Origin: Leeuwenhoekiella polynyae
GTDB taxonomy: Bacteria > Bacteroidota > Bacteroidia > Flavobacteriales > Flavobacteriaceae
Length of the DNA stretch: 64,000 nucleotides
Direction: 5' to 3'
Assembly: GCF_004104075.1 (NCBI RefSeq)
Contig: NZ_QOVK01000013.1
Coordinates: 1-64,000, forward strand
A program made the translations under genes and the position numbers. This document shows, one piece after another, positions 43,135 to 51,088 of the stretch. The notes beneath the pieces are model-generated. The model searched no databases. It had not been told where the DNA came from and saw only the letters and a program-made list of their open reading frames with translations. How positions within the stretch are numbered: the stretch's first letter is position 1; the number at the start of each line of letters is the position of its first letter.

Positions 43135-44943
43135 ATCTTTTCTAGCCTGCTCCACCTTCTGTTCCAGTTCTGCCTGAAATTCTTCCATAACCGGTTTTAC
43201 TGTACTTTCTGGCAAGTCTTCTATACGAATATACATCAAGCCGTCTATCGCATCATTAAAAAGCGGATCTACATTAAATGCAACCACTTTTGCATTCTGC
43301 TTGATATACTTTTTAATCAGCACAGGTAAACGCAGGTTACCGGTTTCCATCTCTTCGATGATACGGTCAAATTTATTCAGGTCTGCCTCAGTCTCATCAA
43401 AAACAAACTCTTTGTCAGCATCTTTCAGCTTGACCTTAAATTCTTTTTTCGGTCTGATGTATTGTGCCACATAGGGATCATAGTAATGCGAGCGCATAAA
43501 CTCAATCATCAATGACTTAGAAAAATTAGAAAACTGGTTACTAATACTCACCCCCCCAATTAAATATTTATGCTCAGGGAAGCGTAAAGTGGTATGCACA
43601 ATACCGCGCCATAATAAAAATAACGGCATTGGTTTCTGCTGATACTCTTTAATGACAAAGGCACGGCCCATTTCAATACTTTCGCCCATCATTTTGTGCA
43701 ATTCTGGCTCAAAACGAAATAAGCTTTGCAGGTAAAAACCATTGATGCCATGCTCAGGCATGATCTGAGAACCCAGTCCCATACGGTATGCTCCGGCAAT
43801 TTTCTTATTATCCTCATCCCATAAAAACAGATGGTGATAATGATGATCATAAGGATCTAAATCTGTAGGCTCATTGGTACCCTCACCTACTTCTCTAAAG
43901 GTGATCTCACGTAAACGCCCTATCTCATTTAGGATATTTGGTATGATTTCGGCAGAGGCCAAAAAGACCTCATAATTTTTGCTTTGCAACAAGCGACGCT
44001 CATTATCCCGCAGAAAATCTACTTCTTTTTCTATAAGTTCTCCTTTAACCTCTTTTACAATCTTTTTAGGCTCTTTTGGCACTTTTAAAGATTGCGGAAT
44101 CGTACTGAGAATTGAAGATTTTTTCTCGAAAGGCTTAGCCAGCATATACGTCTTACGGCGTAAGAAATCTGTAAAATCATCCAGACTTTCATGCTCTTTC
44201 TGTGAATTTACACTTATGGGATTCCCAATACGCACGTGAATGGTACGCTTTTTCTGAGTGAGTAATTCTGAAGGTAATTTTGCTGTACGCAGCGTGTCGC
44301 TAATACGGGAGAGCTGGTAAAATAAACGGCTGTTTTTTGCGTGAAAATAAATAGGAACCACAGGTACTTCAGCGCGCTTAACCAATTTCATAGCGGCTTC
44401 CTCCCAAGGTTTATCAATTATTAATTTATCGTCTTTATAAGTCGAAACTTCACCCGCAGGAAAAATCCCCAAAGGGTGACCGTTTCTAATATGTGTTATT
44501 GCCTGTTTAAAACCTGCAATGCTAGACTTGGCATCTTTATGCTCTTCAAAAGGATTGACCGGCATCACATAGGGCATAAGCGGCTTGATACGATGCAGTA
44601 AAAAATTAGCAATTATTTTAAAATCAGGACGCTGCTCAATCATTAATTTAAGTAGCAAAATACCATCTATTCCGCCTAGCGGATGATTGCTTATCGTGAT
44701 ATAACTGCCCTTTTTAGGCAATCGTTTTAGATCTTCTTCTGGGATGTCAAAATCAATCTCAAACTCAGCTAAGATCGCATTTAAAAACTCCAGATCACTC
44801 AGGTGTTTATTGCGATCGTAGATCTCATTAGCTTTTGAGATCTTGAGTACCTTCATCAGGGTCCACCCCATAAAGGTGCCCGCAAAACCAAATTTATCTA
44901 CGTTAATTGCTTTTGCAACTTCTTTTGCGGTAACTAATCCCAT
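43117..44943 (-). CDS. olsF: OlsF-like bifunctional acyltransferase (ornithine lipid synthesis)
   Basis: A 608-residue fusion. The N-terminal half is a PlsC-type acyltransferase (ISNHPLGGIDG near residue 80 and FPAGEVSTYK near 162). The C-terminal half resembles OlsB/hemolysin-type GNAT N-acyltransferases (LRYREEIT-like REITFREVGEGTNEPTDLDPYDHHYHHLFLWDEDNKKIAGAYRMG near 340-385). This matches OlsF, a bifunctional enzyme that makes ornithine lipid and is known from Bacteroidota. The enzyme is cytoplasmic or membrane-peripheral. The assignment rests on domain order. Confidence 0.75.
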   Translation of the reverse strand: MGLVTAKEVAKAINVDKFGFAGTFMGWTLMKVLKISKANEIYDRNKHLSDLEFLNAILAEFEIDFDIPEEDLKRLPKKGSYITISNHPLGGIDGILLLKLMIEQRPDFKIIANFLLHRIKPLMPYVMPVNPFEEHKDAKSSIAGFKQAITHIRNGHPLGIFPAGEVSTYKDDKLIIDKPWEEAAMKLVKRAEVPVVPIYFHAKNSRLFYQLSRISDTLRTAKLPSELLTQKKRTIHVRIGNPISVNSQKEHESLDDFTDFLRRKTYMLAKPFEKKSSILSTIPQSLKVPKEPKKIVKEVKGELIEKEVDFLRDNERRLLQSKNYEVFLASAEIIPNILNEIGRLREITFREVGEGTNEPTDLDPYDHHYHHLFLWDEDNKKIAGAYRMGLGSQIMPEHGINGFYLQSLFRFEPELHKMMGESIEMGRAFVIKEYQQKPMPLFLLWRGIVHTTLRFPEHKYLIGGVSISNQFSNFSKSLMIEFMRSHYYDPYVAQYIRPKKEFKVKLKDADKEFVFDETEADLNKFDRIIEEMETGNLRLPVLIKKYIKQNAKVVAFNVDPLFNDAIDGLMYIRIEDLPESTVKPVMEEFQAELEQKVEQARKDEEQLD

Positions 44944-45075
44944 GAATTATTAATGTTCAAAATCTTTGTTCAATACAAAGATGATATAAATTTTACGATT
45001 AAATTCTGAAGGTGGGTTTATCCTATACCTACCCGATAAGTAGGAGGCAAATATAGAAAAAACACACCAAGCAAC

Positions 45076-46329
45076 TTATAGTGTTACCAGTTGAACGGTA
45101 TTTTGCATCACTTGCTTTAACAGCACTTCTTTATTTTTTTCAAGTTGAGCGAGCGCTTTATCTGTTGCATGCCTTAGTGTATATAAGGAAACATCCTGGT
45201 GCACGGTTACTTTAAAATCTGCACGCAGCTTAACCACCAGCGCATCAAGATTTTTATATTTATTATCTACACATACCGAAAAACTAATCGCAGAATTCTG
45301 AATTAGATCTACTTTCATTTTATAATGACCAAGAAGCTTAAAAATCTCCCCAATGTTTTCTTCCGCCATAAAAGAAAAATCAAGTGAAGATAAAGCAATT
45401 AACACCTGATTGGTTTTTATAATGTAACACGGCACTTGTGGCTCTATCAACTGCCCTATACTCACTTGTGTGCCGGAGTTTTCAGGATTTAAAAATGACT
45501 TTACAAATAACGGAATCTCCTTGCGTTGTAATGGCTGTAATGTCTTAGGATGAATAACCGATGCTCCATAAAAAGCCAACTCAATAGCTTCCTGATACGA
45601 GATGAAATTCAGCAGAACAGCATCTTCAAAATACCGTGGATCTGCACTCAATACTCCCGGAACATCTTTCCAGATTGTTACGCGTTCTGCATTTAAACAA
45701 TACGCAATAATCGCTGCGGTATAGTCACTGCCTTCTCTACCTAAAGTAGTTGAAAATCCGTTAGCGTCAGAAGCGATAAAACCTTGAGTAAGCTGTATTC
45801 CTTTTCGTGGCAATTTTCGACTTAGGTTACGCATCGTCACTTCCCAGTTCACTTTTCCTTCGCGATAACTTGTGTCAGTTTTTAGATAATCTCGTATGTC
45901 ATACCACGTACTTCTATAACCTTCCTGCTCTAGGTAGGCATTTACAATAGTAGTGCTCAACAACTCTCCATAACAAACTACCTGATCATAGACAAAATCA
46001 TAATCCGGAGATTTATTGCGTTGTAAAAACCCTTTAAGTTCACTGAGTAAAGTTTGAATTTCTTTAAATACCGGAGCTGAAGGGTTTTCAAAAAGTTCCA
46101 GTGCGATATTGTGGTGAAAAGCTTCAACAAGCTCTAACGTATCAGATTTTAGTGTCGCTTCAAAATAACCAGCGACAACATCCTCTAATGCGTTAGTCAT
46201 TTTACCCATCGCCGAAATCACAATGACCAGATCTCCGATTTCAGTTTTCCGTAAAACTTCAACCAGATTTTTTACACCAGTTGCATTTTGCACAGAAGCT
46301 CCTCCAAATTTATAAACTTCAAAACCCAT
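45076..46329 (-). CDS. lysC: aspartate kinase
   Basis: A 417-residue aspartokinase, first step from Asp to Lys, Thr and Met. The N-terminal motif EVYKFGGASV, the segment GFIASDANGFSTTLGREGSDYTAAI near residue 188 and C-terminal ACT-type regulatory domains are present. It is not fused to homoserine dehydrogenase. The GNAT gene upstream ends 9 bases before its start, so the two may be co-transcribed. Confidence 0.93.
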   Translation of the reverse strand: MGFEVYKFGGASVQNATGVKNLVEVLRKTEIGDLVIVISAMGKMTNALEDVVAGYFEATLKSDTLELVEAFHHNIALELFENPSAPVFKEIQTLLSELKGFLQRNKSPDYDFVYDQVVCYGELLSTTIVNAYLEQEGYRSTWYDIRDYLKTDTSYREGKVNWEVTMRNLSRKLPRKGIQLTQGFIASDANGFSTTLGREGSDYTAAIIAYCLNAERVTIWKDVPGVLSADPRYFEDAVLLNFISYQEAIELAFYGASVIHPKTLQPLQRKEIPLFVKSFLNPENSGTQVSIGQLIEPQVPCYIIKTNQVLIALSSLDFSFMAEENIGEIFKLLGHYKMKVDLIQNSAISFSVCVDNKYKNLDALVVKLRADFKVTVHQDVSLYTLRHATDKALAQLEKNKEVLLKQVMQNTVQLVTL

Positions 46330-46338
46330 GAGTTCTTT

Positions 46339-46827
46339 TTATGCCAGACCTTTTTCAGATAAAAATTGCTTCATCGCTGCTACATCCATCTGCACCGTAT
46401 TCCATTCTTGCATCACATTGGCGCCAGAAGCTTTATAGAAATCAACCGCAGAAGTATTCCAGTCCAGTACGACCCATTCTATACGCTTTAAGCCTAATTC
46501 ATAGGTGTATTTTATAACTTCTGTATACAACGCCATCCCTATACCTTTTCCGCGATATTGCTCGCGCACAATAAGATCTTCAAGGTGTACAGTGCGTCCT
46601 TTCCACGTAGAAAACCTATAATAAAGCAGTGCAATTCCTAAAATATCACCTTCTTGCTCTGCAACAAAACAGGTGAAATCAGGATTATTACCCGTGCCGT
46701 AAGCTATAAGATCATCTACAGTAACCTCAACAGCATCTGGCTCTTTCTCATAAACAGCCAGTTCTTTAATTAAACGTAAAACCTGAGCCATGTCATTTGC
46801 CTCAGCCCTGCGAATTGTTGCATCCAT
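46339..46827 (-). CDS. GNAT N-acetyltransferase
   Basis: A 162-residue GNAT enzyme: IRRAEANDMAQVLRLIKELAVYEKEPDAVEVT at the start and the acetyl-CoA site VREQYRGKGIGMALYTEVIKY near residue 93, followed by VLDWNTSAVDFYKASGAN. This is the diamine acetyltransferase-like group (SSAT-related), common in Bacteroidota. The substrate is not certain. It precedes lysC in the same direction. Confidence 0.88.
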   Translation of the reverse strand: MDATIRRAEANDMAQVLRLIKELAVYEKEPDAVEVTVDDLIAYGTGNNPDFTCFVAEQEGDILGIALLYYRFSTWKGRTVHLEDLIVREQYRGKGIGMALYTEVIKYTYELGLKRIEWVVLDWNTSAVDFYKASGANVMQEWNTVQMDVAAMKQFLSEKGLA

Positions 46828-46890
46828 ATCAAAAAAATATCTCTGTTAAATATACAGTTTTAAGACTGTAAATATTCACAGTCTAAAACA

Positions 46891-46922
46891 AAAAGCCCAT
46901 CACTTAGCAGTGATGGGCTTTT
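46891..46922. terminator. bidirectional terminator between GNAT and TerB-like genes
   Basis: AAAAGCCCATCACT at 46891-46904 pairs perfectly (14 bp) with AGTGATGGGCTTTT at 46909-46922 around a TAGC loop. Flanking A and T runs allow function in both directions; it serves the TerB-like gene upstream on the minus strand. Confidence 0.88.
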
Positions 46923-46940
46923 AAAAACAAGTATCTGTTT

Positions 46941-47366
46941 TTAGTTTTTATCTAAAAGATATAAGTAATCTTCAAAATCTACACCTCCTTGAAAAATATC
47001 TATAGAACGCTCTATTAAATGTTTAGCGCGTTCTGCACTAAAGCCTAAACCTATTGCATATTTCTCGATTAAAAAACGCTCGTGATCATCTATGGTGTGA
47101 TCAACAAAAATCATTCTAAATAAATCGTGCAAGCGCTCTAAACGCTTTTCTGAAGTATTTGGTGGGTTTATAGGGTATCTTTTTGCGTTTTCAACGATAT
47201 CAACATACTCAGACTCGTCAATATCAAGTTTAATTGCAAATCGCTTAAGCAGCTTTGTTTCTTCGGCATTTAATTCTCCGTCTACGGTTGCCATATTAGC
47301 AATCGCCGCAAAGTGTCCGAGGTTACGTCTGTGCTCGCCGCTATCAAATAAATCTGTGAAAGACAT
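46941..47366 (-). CDS. TerB-like protein
   Basis: A 141-residue all-helical protein of the TerB family (LGHFAAIANMATVDGELNAEETKLLKRFAIKLDIDESEY and TIDDHERFLIEKYAIGLGFSAE), with repeated acidic segments that could bind metal. Bacteroidota carry many such single-domain proteins with no proven link to tellurite. It has its own terminator downstream. Confidence 0.8.
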   Translation of the reverse strand: MSFTDLFDSGEHRRNLGHFAAIANMATVDGELNAEETKLLKRFAIKLDIDESEYVDIVENAKRYPINPPNTSEKRLERLHDLFRMIFVDHTIDDHERFLIEKYAIGLGFSAERAKHLIERSIDIFQGGVDFEDYLYLLDKN

Positions 47367-47459
47367 GGTTTAATTTTTAAGTCGTCAAAGATAATTATTA
47401 TGCTCACTTTAAAACAAATAAAAGTGATTATTTGGGGGATTGTAATTTCGGCTTAAAAA

Positions 47460-47650
47460 AGCTTCAATCGCACCGGGCTATACGCGCTATAAGGCAGCTT
47501 GCTGCTATCCCTATCCCGGAATTTCAGTAGGCAATAGACAATAAGCAATAGCAGTATTCAGTATTCAGTCGCAGTTTGCGGTTCGTTGTGAAATCATTTA
47601 AGTATCATTTTTCAACTTTTTCTGTCCAATGAGAGTGCTAACTACCCTAA
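47460..47650. repeat. intergenic repeat fragments
   Basis: The roughly 390-base gap upstream of the exonuclease gene has no gene. It holds GGCAATAGACAATAAGCAATAG, and CAGTATTCAGTATTCAGTC in direct repeat (47551-47572), next to a GGGCTATACGCGCTATAAGG stretch of the kind scattered in flavobacterial intergenic regions. Palindrome TTTTGGC/GCCAAAA lies at 47665-47690. I see no RNA gene. Confidence 0.35.
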
Positions 47651-47759
47651 GGCAGCTGAGTGATTTTTTTGGCTTAGCCAAAAAATTGTACCGAAGCTAA
47701 TATTTTCTTAATCACACAAAAGCTTTCTGCTAGGCATTGTAACTTTAAACGAAAAGGCT

Positions 47760-48788
47760 ATAATCATCGCAGAACCACTTCTACAATTTAACGACAAAGG
47801 CATTTATTGCGCCGCTGCAGACGTCTATTTGGACCCCTGGAAACCGGTGGACAAAGCAATCATTTCACACGGTCATGCAGATCACAGCCGCTGGGGACAC
47901 AAGTCATATATCACCCATCATACTAATGTGCCTATCATTCAGCACCGGCTGGGCGAAATCAACGTAACAGGTAAAGAATGGGGAGAAACTTTTGTCATCA
48001 ATAACGTTAAATTCAGTTTGCATCCTGCCGGGCATATCATTGGCAGTTCGCAGATACGGGTAGAGCATAAAGGTGAAGTCTGGGTGTTTACGGGCGATTA
48101 TAAAACCGAAGACGACGGCATCGCGGTTCCTTACGAACCTGTAAAATGCCACACCTTTATCACCGAATGTACCTTTGGCCTTCCGGCATTTACCTGGCGG
48201 CCGCAAAGCGAAGTATTTACAGACATCAACAACTGGTGGGCAGAAAATAAAGCCGAAGGCAAAACCTCGGTTATTTTTGGCTATTCGCTGGGAAAAGCCC
48301 AGCGCTTGTTGCGCTATCTGGATACCGACATCGGGAAAATTTACACCCACGGCGCCATCGAAAATATGACCGAAGTCATCAGGCCGCTTACCGCAATGCC
48401 TGAAACAACCCGGGTAACCCGCGAAACCAAAAAAGAAGAGCTTAAAGGGAACATTGTAGTCGCCCCACCCAGTGCACACGGCAGCACATGGATTCGTAAA
48501 ATGGTTCCGTATGTGACCGCTTCAGCCAGTGGCTGGATGACCTTTCGTGGAGCACGCCGCAGAAGGGCGATTGATAAAGGATTTGTATTGAGCGATCATT
48601 GCGATTGGCAGGGACTTTTAGAAAGCATCAAAGCAACCGGCGCCGAAAAAATCATCAGTACCCACGGTTACACCGATATTTTTACCCGCTTTTTACTTGA
48701 GCAGGGTTACGATGCCCGCACAGAGGCCACCCAATATGAAGGCGAACTCGGGGAAGAAAACAAAAAAGAAGAATCAGAAGACAATTAG
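47760..48788 (+). CDS. ligase-associated DNA exonuclease (MBL fold)
   Basis: An MBL-fold nuclease of the ligase-associated DNA repair set, with the metal motif SHGHADHSRWG. Conserved coding sequence (AEPLLQFNDKGIYCAAADVYLDPWKPVDKA) extends about 20-25 codons upstream of the first usual start, TTG at 47829. The frame upstream has no ATG, GTG or TTG before a stop at 47709-47711. I place the start near 47760 (ATA, then ATC, ATC) as a guess; a rare start such as ATT at 47736 or ATC is possible. The gene precedes the DNA ligase by 55 bases. Confidence 0.8.
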   Translation: MIIAEPLLQFNDKGIYCAAADVYLDPWKPVDKAIISHGHADHSRWGHKSYITHHTNVPIIQHRLGEINVTGKEWGETFVINNVKFSLHPAGHIIGSSQIRVEHKGEVWVFTGDYKTEDDGIAVPYEPVKCHTFITECTFGLPAFTWRPQSEVFTDINNWWAENKAEGKTSVIFGYSLGKAQRLLRYLDTDIGKIYTHGAIENMTEVIRPLTAMPETTRVTRETKKEELKGNIVVAPPSAHGSTWIRKMVPYVTASASGWMTFRGARRRRAIDKGFVLSDHCDWQGLLESIKATGAEKIISTHGYTDIFTRFLLEQGYDARTEATQYEGELGEENKKEESEDN

Positions 48789-48802
48789 AGAACACAGAGA
48801 TT

Positions 48803-48819
48803 CTCTCCCTCTGGGAGAG
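48803..48819. repeat. small hairpin between exonuclease and ligase genes
   Basis: CTCTCCC at 48803-48809 pairs with GGGAGAG at 48813-48819. The spacer also contains GGTCTGAAGGATAGCGAGGGGAC just before the ligase start. It looks like the palindrome family that recurs beside the DUF559 gene. Confidence 0.45.
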
Positions 48820-48843
48820 AGGTCTGAAGGATAGCGAGGGGAC

Positions 48844-50454
48844 ATGAAAGCATTTGCAGAACTAATCCGGAAAATAGACAGCACCAACAAGACCAATGTC
48901 AAGGTTGATGCGCTTACGCAGTATTTTCGCGAAGCGCCAGCCAAAGACAAGGTCTGGACGATTGCTATTCTCTCGCATCGGCGTCCACCACGACCTGTCA
49001 ATACCACCTTGCTACGCACATGGGCGACTGAACTCGCTCAGATTCCGTTGTGGTTGTTTGAAGAAAGCTATCACATTGTAGGCGATCTTGCAGAGACGAT
49101 TGCGCTGATCATTCCGGCTTCCGAAGAATCTTCCGAAAAAAGCCTGACTCAGTTTTTGGAAGAAATCATTGCGCTCAAGAAAAAATCTGACGAAGAAAAA
49201 CGCGACTATTTACACGAAAACTGGACCGCACTCAACTATTACGAGCGCTTTGTATTTAGCAAACTCATTACGGGAAGTTTCCGCATTGGCGTGAGTCAGA
49301 AACTGATGACCCGCGCCCTGGCCAAAGCAACCGATATTGATATTGATGTGCTGGCCTATAAATTGATGGGAAACTGGGATCCTAAAACCGTTACGTTTCA
49401 GGAATTAATTTTAGAAGAAAACGCTGCAGACTACCTCAGCAAACCCTATCCGTTTTATCTCGCCTATGCCATTGAAGACGCACCCGAAGATCTCGGCGAT
49501 GTCAACGAGTGGTTTGCCGAGCATAAATGGGATGGCATCCGCTCACAGGTCATTATTCGCGAAGACGAACTCTTTGTCTGGAGCCGTGGTGAAGAACTGG
49601 TGACCGATAAATACCCGGAGTTTGAAGCATTTGTAGAAGACTTGCCTGATGGAACCGTTTTAGATGGGGAGATTCTTCCCTTTAAAAATGGAGCCATCGG
49701 CACCTTTAATGATTTGCAAACCCGCATCGGTAGAAAAAATATTACCAAAGCCCAACTCAACAAAACGCCGGTCATCCTCAAAGCCTACGATATTCTGGAA
49801 TGGGAAGGAAAAGACATTCGGGATAAGGCTTTCGCCGAACGGCGGGAAATTTTAGAGAAGTTGTATACTAAAGTTCAATCTGAAGAATTGCCGTTGCACC
49901 TCTCAGAAACTATTGAATTTTCAAATTGGGAAGAGGCTGCACAGGAGCGTGAACGTAGCCGTGAAGTAATGTCTGAGGGATTGATGCTCAAACGCAAGGA
50001 TTCGCCCTATCTCGTAGGTCGTAAAAAAGGCGACTGGTGGAAATGGAAAGTAGATCCGCTCACCATCGACGCTGTACTCACCTATGCGATGCGAGGTCAC
50101 GGCCGCCGCAGCAATCTGTTTACCGATTATACTTTCGGACTTTGGGATGAAGAAAAGGAAGAACTCGTGACTTTTGCCAAAGCCTATTCAGGGCTTACCG
50201 ATGCGGAATTTCGCAGTTTGGATGCGTGGATTAAAAAGAACACTCTGGAGCGTTTTGGACCTGTACGCAGTGTAACGCCGCATCACGTGTTTGAAATCGC
50301 TTTTGAAGGCATCGCATTATCTAAACGCCACAAGAGTGGCGTCGCGACCCGATTCCCAAGAATGCTACGCTGGCGAAAAGATAAAAAAATTGAGGATGCG
50401 AATACCTTAGAAGATCTTAAGCAATTGATTCCGAAGCCTGGCAAAGCCGGCTGA
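48844..50454 (+). CDS. ATP-dependent DNA ligase (ligase-associated repair set)
   Basis: A 536-residue ATP-dependent ligase. The N-terminal domain of about 220 residues precedes the nucleotidyltransferase core with the adenylated Lys in EHKWDGIRSQV near residue 226 and LDGEILPF near 275. An OB-fold domain ends the protein (RSNLFTDYTFGLWDEE...). It groups with the MBL exonuclease, helicase and PdeM as the known ligase-associated DNA damage response set. The intervening DUF559 gene separates it from the helicase. Confidence 0.93.
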   Translation: MKAFAELIRKIDSTNKTNVKVDALTQYFREAPAKDKVWTIAILSHRRPPRPVNTTLLRTWATELAQIPLWLFEESYHIVGDLAETIALIIPASEESSEKSLTQFLEEIIALKKKSDEEKRDYLHENWTALNYYERFVFSKLITGSFRIGVSQKLMTRALAKATDIDIDVLAYKLMGNWDPKTVTFQELILEENAADYLSKPYPFYLAYAIEDAPEDLGDVNEWFAEHKWDGIRSQVIIREDELFVWSRGEELVTDKYPEFEAFVEDLPDGTVLDGEILPFKNGAIGTFNDLQTRIGRKNITKAQLNKTPVILKAYDILEWEGKDIRDKAFAERREILEKLYTKVQSEELPLHLSETIEFSNWEEAAQERERSREVMSEGLMLKRKDSPYLVGRKKGDWWKWKVDPLTIDAVLTYAMRGHGRRSNLFTDYTFGLWDEEKEELVTFAKAYSGLTDAEFRSLDAWIKKNTLERFGPVRSVTPHHVFEIAFEGIALSKRHKSGVATRFPRMLRWRKDKKIEDANTLEDLKQLIPKPGKAG

Positions 50455-50529
50455 ATGAATCTCACCAATGAAATTTAAATACTTAGTACTATTTTTAAAT
50501 TGAACGAAAATTTTATAAGCCCCAAGGCT

Positions 50530-50550
50530 CCCCTCCTTTGAGAGGAGGGG
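50530..50550. repeat. hairpin upstream of DUF559 gene
   Basis: CCCCTCCT at 50530-50537 pairs with AGGAGGGG at 50543-50550. The G-rich block TTGGGGTGGTTATA follows at 50571-50584, repeated in kind downstream of the gene as GGGGGTGGTATAATA. Confidence 0.6.
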
Positions 50551-50597
50551 GAAATTTGGACTCGTCAAAATTGGGGTGGTTATACCCCCGCTAGTTT

Positions 50598-50960
50598 ATG
50601 AAAAAACAAATACACAACATCAAGGCTCTGGAGTCCAGAAGAAAGTATTTGCGGTCTCATTTAACCCCGGCAGAGGCTTTTCTTTGGAGGCATCTGCAGC
50701 GCTCGCAACTGGCAGGTCGAAAATTCAGGAGACAACACAGCATTATGTATTTCATAGTTGACTTCTATTGTCCTCGGGAAAAATTGATTATTGAATTGGA
50801 TGGTCAATACCATCTAAATCCTGATGTTGCAGAATACGATGCATACAGAACTGAAAAACTGGAAGAACTCGGTTTGAAAGTCATCCGCTTTGAAAATAAG
50901 ATGGTGTTTGACTTTTTACCAAGTGTATTAAAAGAAATTGAAGATAATTTTAGAACTTAA
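50598..50960 (+). CDS. DUF559 endonuclease-like protein
   Basis: A 120-residue single-domain protein of the DUF559 (Vsr-like restriction endonuclease fold) group. Conserved elements are RSHLTPAEAFLWRHLQ, KFRRQHSIMYFIVDFYCPREKLIIELDG (nuclease core with Asp and Glu) and LGLKVIRFEN near the C-terminus. It is inserted between the ligase and helicase genes of a repair operon, flanked by hairpin repeats. Genes of this kind appear scattered with such repeats in flavobacterial genomes, suggesting a mobile cassette. Confidence 0.82.
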   Translation: MKKQIHNIKALESRRKYLRSHLTPAEAFLWRHLQRSQLAGRKFRRQHSIMYFIVDFYCPREKLIIELDGQYHLNPDVAEYDAYRTEKLEELGLKVIRFENKMVFDFLPSVLKEIEDNFRT

Positions 50961-50963
50961 AAG

Positions 50964-51080
50964 TTCCCCTCCTTTTAAAGGAGGGGAATGAATTTACCGA
51001 AGGTAAAAAAGGGGGTGGTATAATAACCCTTCCGTCTTTCGCTAATGCGAAATCCACCTTCCCTTAAAAGGGAAGGAGCT
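50964..51080. repeat. hairpin repeats downstream of DUF559 gene
   Basis: At 50964-50988 arms TTCCCCTCCTTT and AAAGGAGGGGAA form a 12-bp palindrome. A G-rich block GGGGGTGGT follows, then TTTCGC/GCGAAA near 51037-51052 and CTTCCCTT/AAGGGAAG near 51059-51076, ending before the helicase start. Confidence 0.65.
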
Positions 51081-51088
51081 TTTTAACC

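Noticed and set aside
47904-48479. 191-codon frame antisense to the exonuclease
   Set aside because: The sense strand carries the MBL motifs; the antisense frame has no domain.
50576-50761. 61-codon frame overlapping the DUF559 gene start
   Set aside because: It is a shifted frame of the DUF559 coding sequence; the DUF559 frame has the conserved domain.
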